A stretch of 64,000 nucleotides of DNA from Anseranas semipalmata (lineage: Eukaryota > Chordata > Aves > Anseriformes > Anseranatidae): contig VXAA01000632.1 in the NCBI GenBank assembly GCA_013399115.1, forward strand, positions 188,926 through 252,925, given 5' to 3'. The position numbers and the translations under genes were made by a program. Below, one piece after another: positions 22,705-35,800 of this stretch (position 1 is the first letter of the stretch; each line of letters opens with the position of its first letter). Below the pieces are notes generated by a model. The model was not told the origin of the DNA, did not search any database, and saw only the letters and a list, made by a program, of their open reading frames with translations.

Positions 22705-25228
22705 ATCCTTCCATGCAGCAGATGCTTTCCCAATTACTTAATTTGACTTTTGTGTAATTCAGATGTGATTTCAGTGAATAATATTTTCCAGGCTGAACTT
22801 AAGAAGCAGTTTGTGGCCAGGCATCAATTACCCACAACAGGCAGCACATCATTGCAAGGCATTACCTTCTCCATTCAATGAGCAGCAGAGATAAGGGCAT
22901 TAACACCACTGCTGGGTCCCTAATTCAGAGGGTTGGTACCCTTACAATGCCCCTCAGTGAAGGCCCAACCTACTGCTTGTGCAAGACGATGTTGAAACAG
23001 CACCTGACATTTCACCCTGAGCATTTGCTGACTCATTGTCCACACAGAGGAAAAAAAGCACATTTACAGCTGACAATGGTACCCTGTCTGGGTGAGGGAT
23101 GCAGAACAGATTTCTGAGCTCACTGGGGAAATCCCAGGTTTTTATTTTTTTAATTATTATTATTTGCAGTCCGACTATTAACATGGCTTTTCCACAGTGA
23201 ATGGGATAAGCAGTTATTCAACACCAAAAGGAAGAAATATTTAAATACAAAGACATTGCAGCATGAGCTGGTCTTGCTGTACTACTACTGCTTTGCTCTG
23301 TTGTCCAGTTAGACTTCTGTGGGCATTCCAGCTCGTTGTTCAGAACAATTTCTAAAGCCTAAACTAGGACAAAGTTCTCCTATATATGGTTGAGAAACAT
23401 CTCAGGAAATGGGAAAGCAGCTTCAGCCATAACGTGGTACAACCCTGACCTCAGAAGCTAATTAAGGCCAGCCTGCATTGTGCTCAAGCAATAGGCTTTT
23501 GAGGAAAACCCTTTTGGCCAGGTAGGATGCATGCAGTTTGGCAGTGCTCCCCACATCCATTAGCAGTTACCTGTCAGGGTGCTGGGTGTCCAGCAACATC
23601 TTTTGGCAGAGACATAAAATGAAGCCGCTGCTGCGTGTTGAGATGCTTGAAAACTCCATGGTGCATTTTCATGGTCCCATGGGGACACGCGTTTTCCCCA
23701 GAGTCAACACACGAGGTCATACTCTTTTCTTGGCAATTGATTTTTTTAAGCCAAGGTGCAGAGGGAACCACAGCTAAATCAAAAATTTGTATGAAAGTCC
23801 CAGTTCTTGTTGTCAAGTTACACATAGGTGGAAATTCTTGACTCCCTTTCAGAAAAACAGGGTTTAGTTACATCTACCTCTTCAAAATCTTATTTATACT
23901 AAACTATTACTTGGTGTTACAGCTCATTTTAAACTTTAAATGAATACCCCCAAAAAGTAGATATGTGGATAACAAATGAGAAAAACATATCTAGCCTGTA
24001 GAGGTGTCCAAAATTAATTAGTAAAAAGCTATCAAATGTAAAATCTTGCCATATCACCATAAAAAAAAAAAATCCTACCAGGACACTGCTTTTACTGTCA
24101 ATGTATGTTCTAATCTCTACCCCTCCCTCCTTTCCTTCACTTTAACTACAGTTTCTCCCCAACAACCTTGCCCCCCCTTTTTTTTTTTTGAAACCACCTG
24201 ATACTTCTCTTTCTATGGCTGTAGTATGTATAAATCCCTCTTTTCCATAGTTAGTCATAAGTGTCTTGTGAAAGTTCTTGAAGAAAGACCACCATATAGA
24301 TAATTTCTAAAGGTATGTGTTCCTACTGAAATACAAATATCCTCCAAATCATATTGGATGTGTTTTTCCATTTGCCAGCTCCTTTAAATGATACTTTTCC
24401 ATCATCTATTGATGAATATATATATCCTTTCAGGAATGGAAAGCTATGTGAAATGCAATTAAGATAGTGCATGTGTTAAAAAAATCTCAGAATAGAGTAA
24501 GATTCACCATATACACAAAAATCTCAGTAAAAAGTGGATTTTTGTTTTCTAAAGCTACACAGTGAATAATTCCTTGACAGTTCCTTTAAGTTTAAAAGCT
24601 TGAATTGCAACCAAACTAGTATTAGTATTTGCCTATTATGACAAATATACCTGTTCTTCGATAGTCATAAAAGTGAAATGACAAGCAATATCCTTTGAAA
24701 TGCAGTTGTGGTAAGTCTTAGAAAGTAAACCAGATTCATATTCTCATCTAGAATTTGCCAAGCCCAACTGTATCATTCTCTCATCCAAGGCAGTCATTCA
24801 CCTTCCTTTCCACTATTTTTGCAAAGAGAGAAGTTTGGAGTGCTATTCAAAAGCACATTCAGAAAAGCAAGATCTGGAAATAGAAAAACTCCTTTCATTT
24901 ATCATATTTATTAGCATCAGATTAGAGAGGCTCCAGAATCCATTGTGAGATAAAATTATTTTGTTTCATGTAAAGTCTTATCTAGCCTTTGAAGTTTTAG
25001 ATTGGTGGGAAAGGACAAACACATGCATGCCTGCATCTTTTCCATAAGCTGTGAGATGGTTCATTTTAGGAGACTAAGGAACCAACATTTTTAAGAAATG
25101 ACCCAAGACAAGTTCTACATAGACACACATACATGTGCATATTATATATAAAGTATCATGAGTTACTTTGGTGATTTTGGACCAGCATCACAAATAAAAT
25201 TTAAATGCGTGAAAGTCAATATTTTCTT

Positions 25229-25368
25229 TTTTTTTTTTTTTTTAATTCAGTCTTTCCCATCAATTATGCTATAATAAGGAGGAATCTGGGGGGCTGTTAT
25301 TACTACTCCACAACTTCAATTACCCTCATTCCAAAGACATTTTCAAGCCAAAAAAAAAAAAAAAAAAG
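25229..25368. repeat. Poly(T) and poly(A) runs about 105 bp apart
   Basis: A T homopolymer of about 16 bases near 25229-25244 and an A homopolymer of about 18 bases near 25351-25368 flank roughly 105 bases of unique sequence. T-run then A-run could mark two retroposed ends facing apart, but no family is recognisable between them. Confidence 0.6.
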
Positions 25369-28154
25369 AGTTAAATAAAAAGAAGTAATTTCTTACAAGG
25401 TGCTGAAATTGGTCCCTGTCCTGGAGCAGGTCCTTATGCTCCTGGCCCCATGGAAGTCCATTCTTATTGCTGCCAAGGGACAAAGACTTTATCAAAGTTG
25501 CTCAGGATTGAGATGTGCAGGCTGAAACTCAGCCCCAGATGATAGGGTTGATATTTTGATGTCTGTCTGTGCACTGTGTACATACATGTCCACCATGGTC
25601 AAAGGAGAGCAAGTCAAGTTCATGCAATGCAGAAAGCAATTCAGATGGCCAAATGCAGGTATCTGCCTTAGGTTGATCTGAAGTACTTTCACGGCTCCAT
25701 TGATTATATTGACTGGATCTCACAACAATATCCATTGCACACCAAAATAGTATGAGGGTATCAGAAATTATCTATCCCAGTCTGGAGGAGAATTCAGCTA
25801 CTAGATTGTTAGAAAATCCCAAGTACAACACTTAAATAATAATAAAAAAAATGCATTATGACCTAGATGATGCAGGTTTTCAGTTGGAAAATAGGCACCA
25901 AAAAATACTACATTTACATTACTTCAGTATTTTCTTAAATCAGCCTTCCTAGCTGTTTTTAGGGTTACTGAATTTCTTCCCACAGCTTATTGTTCACTGA
26001 AAGCCACTTGCATGAATGTCCCTAACTCTTCAATAAGACCTTAAGACCAGCATTTTCTGAACTGGTACATGGACTCAGACTCCTACCTACATGCTTAAGC
26101 ACCAAAATAAAGACAAGACAATTTAAAGGTATACTGGGCACCTGCCACAAACTGTAATGAGTTCTGGCATATGTACACGTATCTAAAGGCAGGTCCTGTC
26201 TGGTCTTCCAGTTTTATCCTGACTAGTACCACTGTCCCTCTTATGGATGAAAATATCCTCAGGTCCATGAGCAGAAAGAAAGCTCTGACATCTCTTCCAG
26301 TCCTCCACAGAAGAAGCTCTTGACCCACAAGTTTAATAGTTGTTCAACAAAGTTTTCTCTTATGTCTTCCCCGTGTTGCTACTCATCACTGTTTGGAGAT
26401 GTTCACAGTCTGTCCCTGCTCCTGAGCTTTTCTTTGAGATGTTGCATTTCCACCTAGCTTCATACTTTCCAGCTCATTATGTTTCCAGACCTGTTCTCTG
26501 TCTCAGAGAGACCAAAACATCTGAACCCCTTGGGAAATATATCCTTCATATGTGGAATTCTAGAGGTGTTAATTCTATTTAAGATAATGGAAACAGGCCT
26601 TGAGCCGAGAAAACAAATAGAAGCAGTTCTAGATTTTTAGCTAGTTCTTTAACATCCCTAAACCATTTCAGCCAGAGTTTACCTTTAAACTCCTTGTCAA
26701 TTCTGTGGGTAACTCATACACACACACAAAAAAAGTTCTTCTACCTCTGCACTCCTCCTTCAGTATCAGTTTTAGTATGATAAAGTGAACAGTAGAACAA
26801 AGGCCTAATTTTCAAGAGTGTTAAACTTCATTGACATTTAAGAATATTTCAGTTATCACTTAGATATCTAAATAAGTAGCATGCCTGCAAATCTTGCTCA
26901 GAGCACTAGGAGCAGCAGAAGGCTGAGAACATTTGGAAAGCTATCTCCAAATTTCATAAAAATTGGCAAGACTAATTATAAGCAACTTCGCTCACCAAGC
27001 TCAATGCTTAAACTCATGGTACACTAATTGCCATCGGGGAAGAGCAAGAACTTGGATTTTCTCAAAGGCTTCAAAAAATTGACTGCTCATCTAAAATTCA
27101 TTTACTTATTTGAGCTCTTAAGCCACTTTTCAACTCATGTAGTTCGGAGTCTGGTTTTTACGGTTGTTACAGATGTTTCCACCATGGTGTTTGAGCTCAC
27201 TGTCCCTTCACTGATCAAATGGTTCATACGAGAGCAACTGCTCTGCTTTAGCATGGCTCAGTCCAAAGCGCGACTGAAGGCTGGTGCGAAGAGGCACTTG
27301 GGTCCAAAATGGATATCAGGAAGCAGTTGAGGGATGCACCTAAAAAGTCAATGAGGCTTCAATGCTATGGATACTTCCACAATTTTGAAAATTATAAATG
27401 TTATCTAGAGAATCCACCTGGCCTTATACTTGCTACCATTATACTGGGGTCTTACCATCTTTACGCACACGTATTTCCATAATCACAGCAATATACTGAA
27501 CAGATACATGCTGAGAAACCGATTCTCTGCAGTTTTACTTGCCTATTTGTTTTGTATTTATTTTTGTTTAGAAGCTTGATACTTTAATCCAATTCATGAA
27601 GAAATCAGCCCCAAAGTGCTCAAACTTATTTAGATTTATTGTGTACCTGAAAGTGTACAGCCTTCTGTAACTGGAGAGTAGATGAATGAACCAGCTCAGA
27701 AAACCAACAACTCAAGGATGAAATAAATGGCAATGTACTCACAGTTCACTACATCAGTCTGACCTGACCATCCTATGAGAGAATCATTTTTGTTAAGAAC
27801 AACTACAGCTTGTTTGGGAAACAGTGTATTGTCAATATAATCTTTACAATTACAGTCATATGATCAGTACATCTGGAAAATAACAGTCAAGTGATTAGTC
27901 TGAACTTCGTCTGGATCGGGCAATTTTTACACGGCTCTGTCAAATGTCAGAACTCCTTCTCTCTCACCAATTTCAGAAATGTTGCACCGTGATTTCAAGC
28001 AGTGAATCATCCTTCCCTGTGCCAACCATCTGTTTTGTCTGCCCCCTCAGTGTCTGAAATTAGATGACGGAGGGCAGGGCAGGCTTTCTAGAGTGGCCAT
28101 TAATGTTAGTGGAGGAGGGGTTCTGGCGACAGATTTTCCATCTGAAATCATGGA

Positions 28155-28400
28155 CTGTTAGAACTGGCTAGGACTAGAGAGGAGTGAGTAGAAAAATAAT
28201 GTGAGGAAGAATTAGAATATTTTTTCATCCCTGTTCCTTTATTAGGAGAGAGCAAAGGATTAGGAAAAGGAAACAGGAAAAAAAGTAAAGGGAATGCGAT
28301 CATATGATGGAATAAGAGACAGCCAGTAGAAAGAGAAAGCAAAAAAAAAATAAAAATAAAGGCATAGAAAGCTGCAGAGAAATTTGTAAAGGAAGAGCAG
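28155..28400 (+). repeat. Purine-biased (GA-rich) segment
   Basis: The plus strand is strongly enriched in A and G for about 245 bases, with words such as AGGAGAGAGCAAAGG and AGGAAAAGGAAACAGG. The complementary pyrimidine strand gives few stops. This explains the minus-strand frame of 150 codons at 28148-28600, rich in Phe, Leu and Ser, which I do not regard as a gene. Confidence 0.65.
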
Positions 28401-29084
28401 TGATTTCCCCCTAAAAAAATAATAATAAAAAAAGTCCTACAGTCCCCACTGAAAATTTCAGCAATCCTGATGGGAGGACCAGAGGAAAAAGTTGTGAGCA
28501 GCATAAAAGGAATAAGATGACTTTCCAAGATCCATGCTTGAACTCCAAGCTGGCTACTTGACTGGCTACTTCCAGACAGAATCTGCAGAACAGGGAGCAA
28601 TAGGAAGAGTGCTGGAACCTGGGAATTTGTGAATAGGCAGATACACAGGGGATTAGCTGGTCAATAGGAACTGTGATGGATTTTTATTTTATTTTAATTT
28701 TATTTAAAAAAAGTCCTGGTCCTAATGCAGTTAGGTTAAAGTGGCCATTTATTTAAGGTCAAAACATCACCTTTACACAGAATTTGCTGAGGAAATACTG
28801 GAGCTCCTTAGGAGTCAAGCATCAGAAGGCTATATGGGATTCACAAATATTTCTGGTTGATAAGTAATGCAAAAGCAACAAAGGTGTACTATCTGCCACC
28901 TAATACAGGACTCTTTTAGACACTTTGTTTCACTGGCCATGGCCTAGAAATTAGTTTCTTACTCCAACACATTTCCGAGAACCCTTACAGCAACAGGTTC
29001 CCCAGCCCCAGGAACATCTGCATGGGAAGAGTATGAGGCAGAGTTGACCCATTGTTCCTTCTACAATAATACACCCTTACTTAG

Positions 29085-29110
29085 AAAAAAAAAAATATAT
29101 ATATATATAT
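29085..29110 (+). repeat. A-run followed by (AT)8
   Basis: About ten A are followed by about eight AT dinucleotides ending at 29110. A short simple repeat likely to vary in length. Confidence 0.85.
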
Positions 29111-30300
29111 AGCAAATAAAAACATTGCAAAAAAAAAAAAGAAACAAGGCACAAAACAAATATGCAAAATTCATCTTTTTCTCTTTTCTTTTTTTGAAAA
29201 AGCCTCTGATCAAGTGTTGTCATACATCCCCCCATGTGTATTGTAATACTTAGCACAACATGGAGGCATTAAGTGTGCCAACTATCTCTGGTCTTTCTTT
29301 CATCACTGCCAGCATACAGTGTCCCTTAGCATAAAGAAGGGGTTATGAATTGCATGTGAATAAATAGATCAGTCAACTAGTCATCTGCTGTATGCACTCA
29401 ACATACTGTAGTAATGGAATTTAAAAAAAAAAAAAACGTTGGAGAAATATTTGAATGAGATTTAAGAAGTAAAATGTTTTCTCCAAGTATTTGTTCACTG
29501 AAGTAGGACACTATGCAGAAATAAGTAGTTAGCTGTTTTAAACCTAAATTACACTAACTTCTTGATCTGTACTGAGACAGATTATTTGTTATTCATCCAA
29601 CATGTAATTGAAGTGCTTATCATTATTATTGTTATAAGGAAGCAGTCATTGAGTTGTGCTGCTTGGCTTGCACAGGAATATGGTTTTGCTGAATTTGTCC
29701 AAACACAAATTTGTCTTTTTCAGAAGTCTAAGGGTTTACTACTACATACAGGTCAGTGACCTTTCTGTAATATTGTTGCTACTGAACAAGGTATAGGTTT
29801 ATACACTGATAGCAACTTCAAGAGATTTGTTAATACACGTATTTTGTCAGAAAATAAAACATCCAGTTTGCACAATATTCATTTCTATAAAAAGTGGCTG
29901 TTTTTTGAGAAATCTTGTAATATGCATATTTCTGCTACAGGGTTTTTTTTTTTTTTAACATATAGTGTGCACACAAGAAAATTTAAAAGAAAAAATCAAC
30001 TCAGTTTATCTGGAATAAATGGGACAGTGAGTTAATTTGTTAATTTTTAGGGGGGCTAGATAGTTCTTAAGTGTTACAGAAATAGCTTATTTGAAGTAAT
30101 ACAACATTTTATTTGTCATTCAGTCTTAGAGAGTAAATATAGTATCTATTTGCAGGAGGATTATTTGTTCCCAAGAGCAAATTGATGAACAAATCCAGTT
30201 TTGCAAAAACCCAAGATATTTTATTGTACATGACAGACAGAAGTTAAAAGCTTTCAAACAGTAATGGACCAAATTTTTAAACCGTCATCAAGTTGTGTTC

Positions 30301-30328
30301 TGATTTTGCATCCGTGATTTTGCACCTG
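30301..30328 (+). repeat. 14-bp tandem pair with TGATTTTGCA
   Basis: TGATTTTGCA occurs at 30301-30310 and 30315-30324, giving two 14-base units (TGATTTTGCATCCG and TGATTTTGCACCTG). The following GCACAAAATTGTG is itself nearly self-complementary. It may be the remains of an old interspersed repeat that I cannot name. Confidence 0.6.
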
Positions 30329-32782
30329 CAGTCAAGCACAAAATTGTGGGCACAGTCAATTGTAAGAGCATCTAGCTGTTTGATTGTACCAGCAAATTAA
30401 ATACTAACTGTTGATGCCTGGCTGCTATCTGCTGCACCCATCGTGAAATTCAAAGACAAAATTAGATTGCTTTTAAAATAAAATGGTGTGCATATCTGAA
30501 CAAAGTTACCAGTATACTTCCTGCATTTAATGACACATTCACATGTTAGATTGGCTGAAAGTGGAAAACAGCTTCCTTTGTGAAATCAACCTGCACTAAG
30601 ACGTTCCAAAAAAAAAAAAAAAGAGAGAAAAAAGAATACTTAGTTTTGATTTTCAGACACATGCCTTTCTTCTGCATAAAATTCAGACACCTAGATGATT
30701 TTTCAGCATCACTTATGTTCCAATCACACCACCCTTTCTGCCCTCAGGGTTCTCAGTACCTATCTCTCCTTGGCAAGTTATTTACCTGCCCTTTGGGAAA
30801 GGCAATTCAATAAGCCTCAAGTTGCATTTTCAAAACTGATGGACATTGACCACTGCTATGGCTTATACATACGGTTTTCTGCATATCCAATGCCAGAAGT
30901 TATTTTCTTATAATTCCCTCAAAGATGTACCATACTGTTCTCAAAGAGAATAAAGTTTGCCCATCAGTTCAGCTTGATGTTACATTGTAGAGCCATCTCT
31001 TTGTCACCGTTTTTACTTTATGACAGCTTTTGGGGGAAGCCATTACTACTCACAGCAGTAGGTTTGACAGAGAAAAGTATTACTTCCATAATTAATGTAT
31101 GGTGACTTTGTTGCTCTTACACAGCAGCACAAGTCTTTTTTTTTTTTTTTAATCCCATTGCTGCTGTCCCCTAACAGATATTCTTAGCAGTCAGGAGCAG
31201 CAGTTGGTTACCGTTAATAGGAAAGGGGACCTGACTGAGACCTCTTGGCTATCCCATCTGCTGGTCATTTGCAGTGTTTTGCAAGTCTTGACAAATGAAA
31301 AAAATGGCATCAACTCTTTGCTCAATGCCATTTTCCTTCCACTACAGTTCTGTTGGTCTAGCCCACAGCCCTGTGGGGTACGCATTAAAAAAAAAAAAAA
31401 AGATTTTATTTCTGTGAAGCAGGGAAGAGAAAAATCTACTAAACATATAGGTGAAAGATGATTTGGATCAGTAGGACAGTCAGGAGGTTATAGTGCTATG
31501 AGAAGACTATCTTAGAAGAAAGCAATCTGTGATACCTAAAATTTCATTAAGATGGCCTATAGACTCTAACATATGGCCGAAGTTCACCCAGCTCTCACCT
31601 GGGCTTTAACTTATTGTGCATCATTTGATTCATATGAATAAGAAAATAAATTTCCCTTTCCAAGTGGAAAGACCAAATAGTACATAATTTTTTTTCAGAT
31701 TATTTTTATTATTTTGTGATCAAGACTGATGAGTTTGCTCTATTCCTGATATTAGCCAGAAGTCTTAGCTAAATGACAAAGGTGTGAGCATTTCCCAAAG
31801 AATTAGTCCAGCAAAATAATAAATAACCTTAAGAAGTTTTGTTTTCTAGGTTGAAGAATACCAACTTCTTCCTTCTCGTCCCTTTTGCATTTTCTGGTGG
31901 GTGAAACTACCCATGTTTGTAGTTTGACAGCTGGCTAAAAATCACTGATAAAAGCAAATGTTGTAAGTACAAAGCACTGAAAAGCCTAAGTCTTCCTTTA
32001 ATGCTTTACTAGCACTTCACTAATAGGCCCATGGGGTGCAGTCAGTCAATAATAACCCAATAAAATCAATAACGATAAACAAGAGTCAGTGTTCTAATAA
32101 AAATAGAGTTTTTAAAATCCAAACCAGCTGTTTCAGTGTTATGTACAAACACAGACCTGGTGCTGAGGTTCACTCTGGTTCCAAGAACCAGCAGTCAGCT
32201 GCCAGTCCCACACGCAGCTTCCATGGAGGAGAGGGCTAAAGCAACGGACAATACGCAATCGCTGTTTACTGCCAAGGTGAACACACAAGTTTATTACTTG
32301 CTTTCTCCTATGATTTTATTGATACTCTTGAATTTTGGTTTGTTTTCTTTTTACGTATTTACTTCATATGTTTTATTTGACACAAACTAGGAAGATTATT
32401 CCTCCACTATCTTCCAAACTGAAAAGAAGTGCATAAAAACAGCTTCGGTCATGTATGAAATGCTTTACCTTTGTTGGATTAGGCCCTTTCTTATATAACT
32501 ACCCAGGAATAAGCCTCCTGTTTCTGTTCCCCAAAGGGCCAGCCACATGCTGTGTGAAGTTATCTGGAGAGTGCATGCAAGTTCTGGGGAGATGAAGAGG
32601 TGCAGGACTGCAGAATCGGAGATCTTGGCTTTGCTATAGTCAGGAAAGATCTGCTTCAATTAGACTTCTCAGGTCCAATAATTTCATTCTCATTATTTAA
32701 CTACAAATGGAAGTACTTGGGACTGGAGAAAAATACCAGCATGTATGTTGAAACTAAGTCATACCAATTAATCTGTACTACC

Positions 32783-32834
32783 AAAAAAAAAAAAAANNNN
32801 NNNNNNNNNNNNNNNNNNNNNNNNNNTTTTTTTT
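32783..32834. other. Assembly gap between poly(A) and poly(T)
   Basis: Fourteen A (32783-32796), then 30 N (32797-32826), then eight T (32827-32834). The change from A to T across the gap means the missing sequence cannot be a simple A homopolymer. Confidence 0.9.
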
Positions 32835-35800
32835 GAATCAGAACTAAAGCTGAAAGCTATTGGGGATGTTTTCAGCTCAAGAGTACAGTCACAGTCGAAA
32901 AAGGAAATCACACAGGCTACAGCTAGTGCAAAAAGTCTGTCCAATGATAATATTCAACAATTGCACCATAGCTGGACATCTTGACATAGATAAATGGCAA
33001 GCAAACTCAATAAAACAAATTTGGCTCTCATTTACACTCAAAAAATACCCCTCTAATAGCTTGAAGGATGTTTTGTATCATTTTCCTATCTACCCTTAAA
33101 CATTTTTCTTCCTCTGCAATCAAATTTACCTTCTAACATGCAGCTTCTTCTGAATGCTCTCTGACAAACCCCATCACAAAGTGCTATGTTATGCTCCGAT
33201 CATATTTAGAGTAATGGTTTACTCATTTTCTGCATGAAAAGATAGGCACAGTACTTCGCAGAAACCATCAAACCTCTTATTTTGTGTGCTTTTTCTACAG
33301 TGCTCCTTTTGCCAACATCATTAATTGCACATGACTCTACTGCATGTACTAAGAGATGCAGACCTGGCCAAAAGCAGTTCCTGGCACCATTGCCATTCCA
33401 ATATATGCATTTCAGCTTAACAATATTATCAACACATGGTCTTGAATCGTACTCAGAAAAAGTTCTACCATCTCCATTACAAGGGAAGAAGGGAAAAATT
33501 CTCAGTTACAAAGTATTATTTTAAGAGGGCAGAGAACATGCTACAAGCAGCAATCCAGAGTCCAAAGTTTATCCTTTTGTCTTGGATTAGAGTCATACAA
33601 GGTTTCTAAAAACCTTCAAGACAACCATTATTTTACCACAGAGACAGAAGACCATGCTTTGTATACATTTTTATGTGCAAGAAGTACGGACGTCCAATCA
33701 GACAGAAATGCATAATAACGTGCTTATGAAATGAATTACACCGACGTCTGTTATAAATCTTTAACATAGCTCATGAGATCAATTAAGATGTTCAAGCAGC
33801 TACAAAAAGGATGATTGAGGCAAATGGTAACATCAGGATGACCATATGGTAAGGGAACGCTAGAGTTGCGTGGACATAAAACACGCGCCATCGGTGTGCC
33901 ACCAGTAGCTGCGCACAAAACAGTGAGCGGGTAAGCTGCAAGATATCGAGAAAAATACCAGAAGAAAAACAGAACAGCATGGGAACTGATGCACATGCGA
34001 GATCCAATAACATGAGATTAATAAAAAAGGGCAAGGTGCCCTGTTCATATGAGTCACAGGTGCAGTTTCAGTGCACCGCAGAGCTGATGTTCCCAACCCC
34101 TATCAACACCAGTGGAGAGTGCATGGCTCAGCCCCAGCACACCACATGGAAAACGTAGCTGAATGTTTAAAATAGTTTTATTTAATACAAGATGATCAGC
34201 TGTAAACAGCAGTGATTTTATCTTTCTCCTGACCTCAGGGATGGAACAAATTAATTGACTGGCCCTTTTTAAGATCTCAGACAGTTTCTCTCAGGATTGC
34301 CCATTGGGCTGTGTTACTGCAAGCCATCATCTCTGCAGGAGACAATGGCCTATGGACAACTTACTTCACATGCAGTTGTGTTATTATAAGGTGATAACAG
34401 CACCATTAAGTCATATCACTGCTGTACTAAGGTTAAAGACTTTCATTTCCTAAGGTTGTTCAAGCTGCTGAACTGCAATAGACAATTTAGCTTAACCTTT
34501 CACAGCAGTCTTAAATCCATACTTACTAATGAAGGCAGCAGCACATGTGGGGAAACCATGTTCCCAACACCTGATTAAGAATGGGGGGGAAAACACAGTA
34601 TCTTAGTGCTGAACCCATCTTTTTCAGGGTCCTACTCCTTCCCTGAGCAAAAGATAAAACTAAGTAGTTAGAATACTAGACCCCTAGCTAAAGGATATAT
34701 AAAATAATGGAAATAAAGATGAAATCAAGCTCTGATCATTCAGGCAATTTCCCTCCCATAAATATTATAAAACTTATTCAGGATAATTTTTGTTATCACA
34801 ACATTTTATAATGGTGGGATTGTTTTGCCCTCTTTAATGTCAGAAAAATAAGATATTTGTTAGATCAGATTTAACGCTATCCTTAAAAATTGAGTATTTT
34901 TTTTTTTACTGTGTTTATTTTTCAAGCATCCATTTTTAGATCTCGTTCTTTCCTTTTAGTGAGCCAATACTGCACATCAAAATACAGAAATAAACAAACA
35001 CTATGGTAAAAAAAAAGAAACATTGATAGAAGAATTAACACATTTACAAGATAATGTTACTATCCACCTAATACATAGTACTTAAAGAAAAAAATCGAAT
35101 AAATATTTTTGCTTCAATTCTGGTTTACACAGTGACTAGAGTCAAAACTAGTAAAAGATGAGGTTGTCAAGGTGAAGGAGAACATTAAGAGATTTTTAAA
35201 GTTTACTTCTACATATAATATAAAAATAGAAATATTGTCACCAATTAGAAGTTTACTTTCTATGTCTGTCCTTTTCTACCAATAAATAGATGGACAGCTT
35301 TTACGGGGTTTTGAGTCCATTGAGATTTCTGTGAGGATCTGCTAGAAGTTCAGCAAAACAAAACAAACAAGCAAGCTAATTCTCATTTTATGTTCCAGGA
35401 AACAGTGGAAAAAAAGTACTATTTACAGGAATATCTTGTGTCGCAGCTTAATAGAGAGGTAGACAGAGATAGCAACTGCATATGCTGGAATCAAAGGTCA
35501 GATGCCTCTCAATGCTCAGAGCCTAAAACCCAAATCTGCCCATTCTCTCAAAGAAAACTCTGTTAAGAGATCTGAACTTAAGAGATTTGAGATTTGGCCC
35601 TCTGTTAACACGAAATAAACAGTTATTTTTTGCTACCCCTATAACCAACCTGACCAGAGAGCTCTGATGGCAGCTTTTCTACTGTCAACAGAGGAAAAAG
35701 CTGAATTTCGACCTCTAGTGGAGGGAGAAGAAAATAAGTGGGGGGGGAAATAGCATCTCTTGAGTGATTGCCAAGAATTCCCACAAAAAAATAAACACAG

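Larger units (their letters stand above)
22146..28154. other. Unannotated AT-rich DNA
   Basis: No gene or clear transposon is recognised. About 22255-22330 is rich in TAAT/ATTA words (GGCTAATTAAAATTAG, TAATCAATTAG), which are typical homeodomain cores, but AT-rich DNA yields these often. Poly(T) and poly(A) runs at about 25229-25244 and 25351-25368 are noted. The 100-codon frame at 27028-27330 plus has no recognisable domain. Confidence 0.5.
28401..32782. other. Unannotated AT-rich DNA
   Basis: No gene is recognised. It includes a T/A-rich stretch at 28681-28712, an A-run with (AT)n at 29085-29110, and a 14-base tandem pair at 30301-30328. Further homopolymers lie at about 29139, 29422, 29940, 30608, 31137 and 31387. 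Confidence 0.5.

Noticed and set aside
25229..25368. T-run/A-run pair as the ends of one SINE
   Set aside because: The 105 bases between them have no recognisable family and no flanking duplication that I could see.
28148..28600. 150-codon minus-strand open frame, hydrophobic
   Set aside because: It is produced by a purine-biased plus strand and is low in complexity, with no domain.
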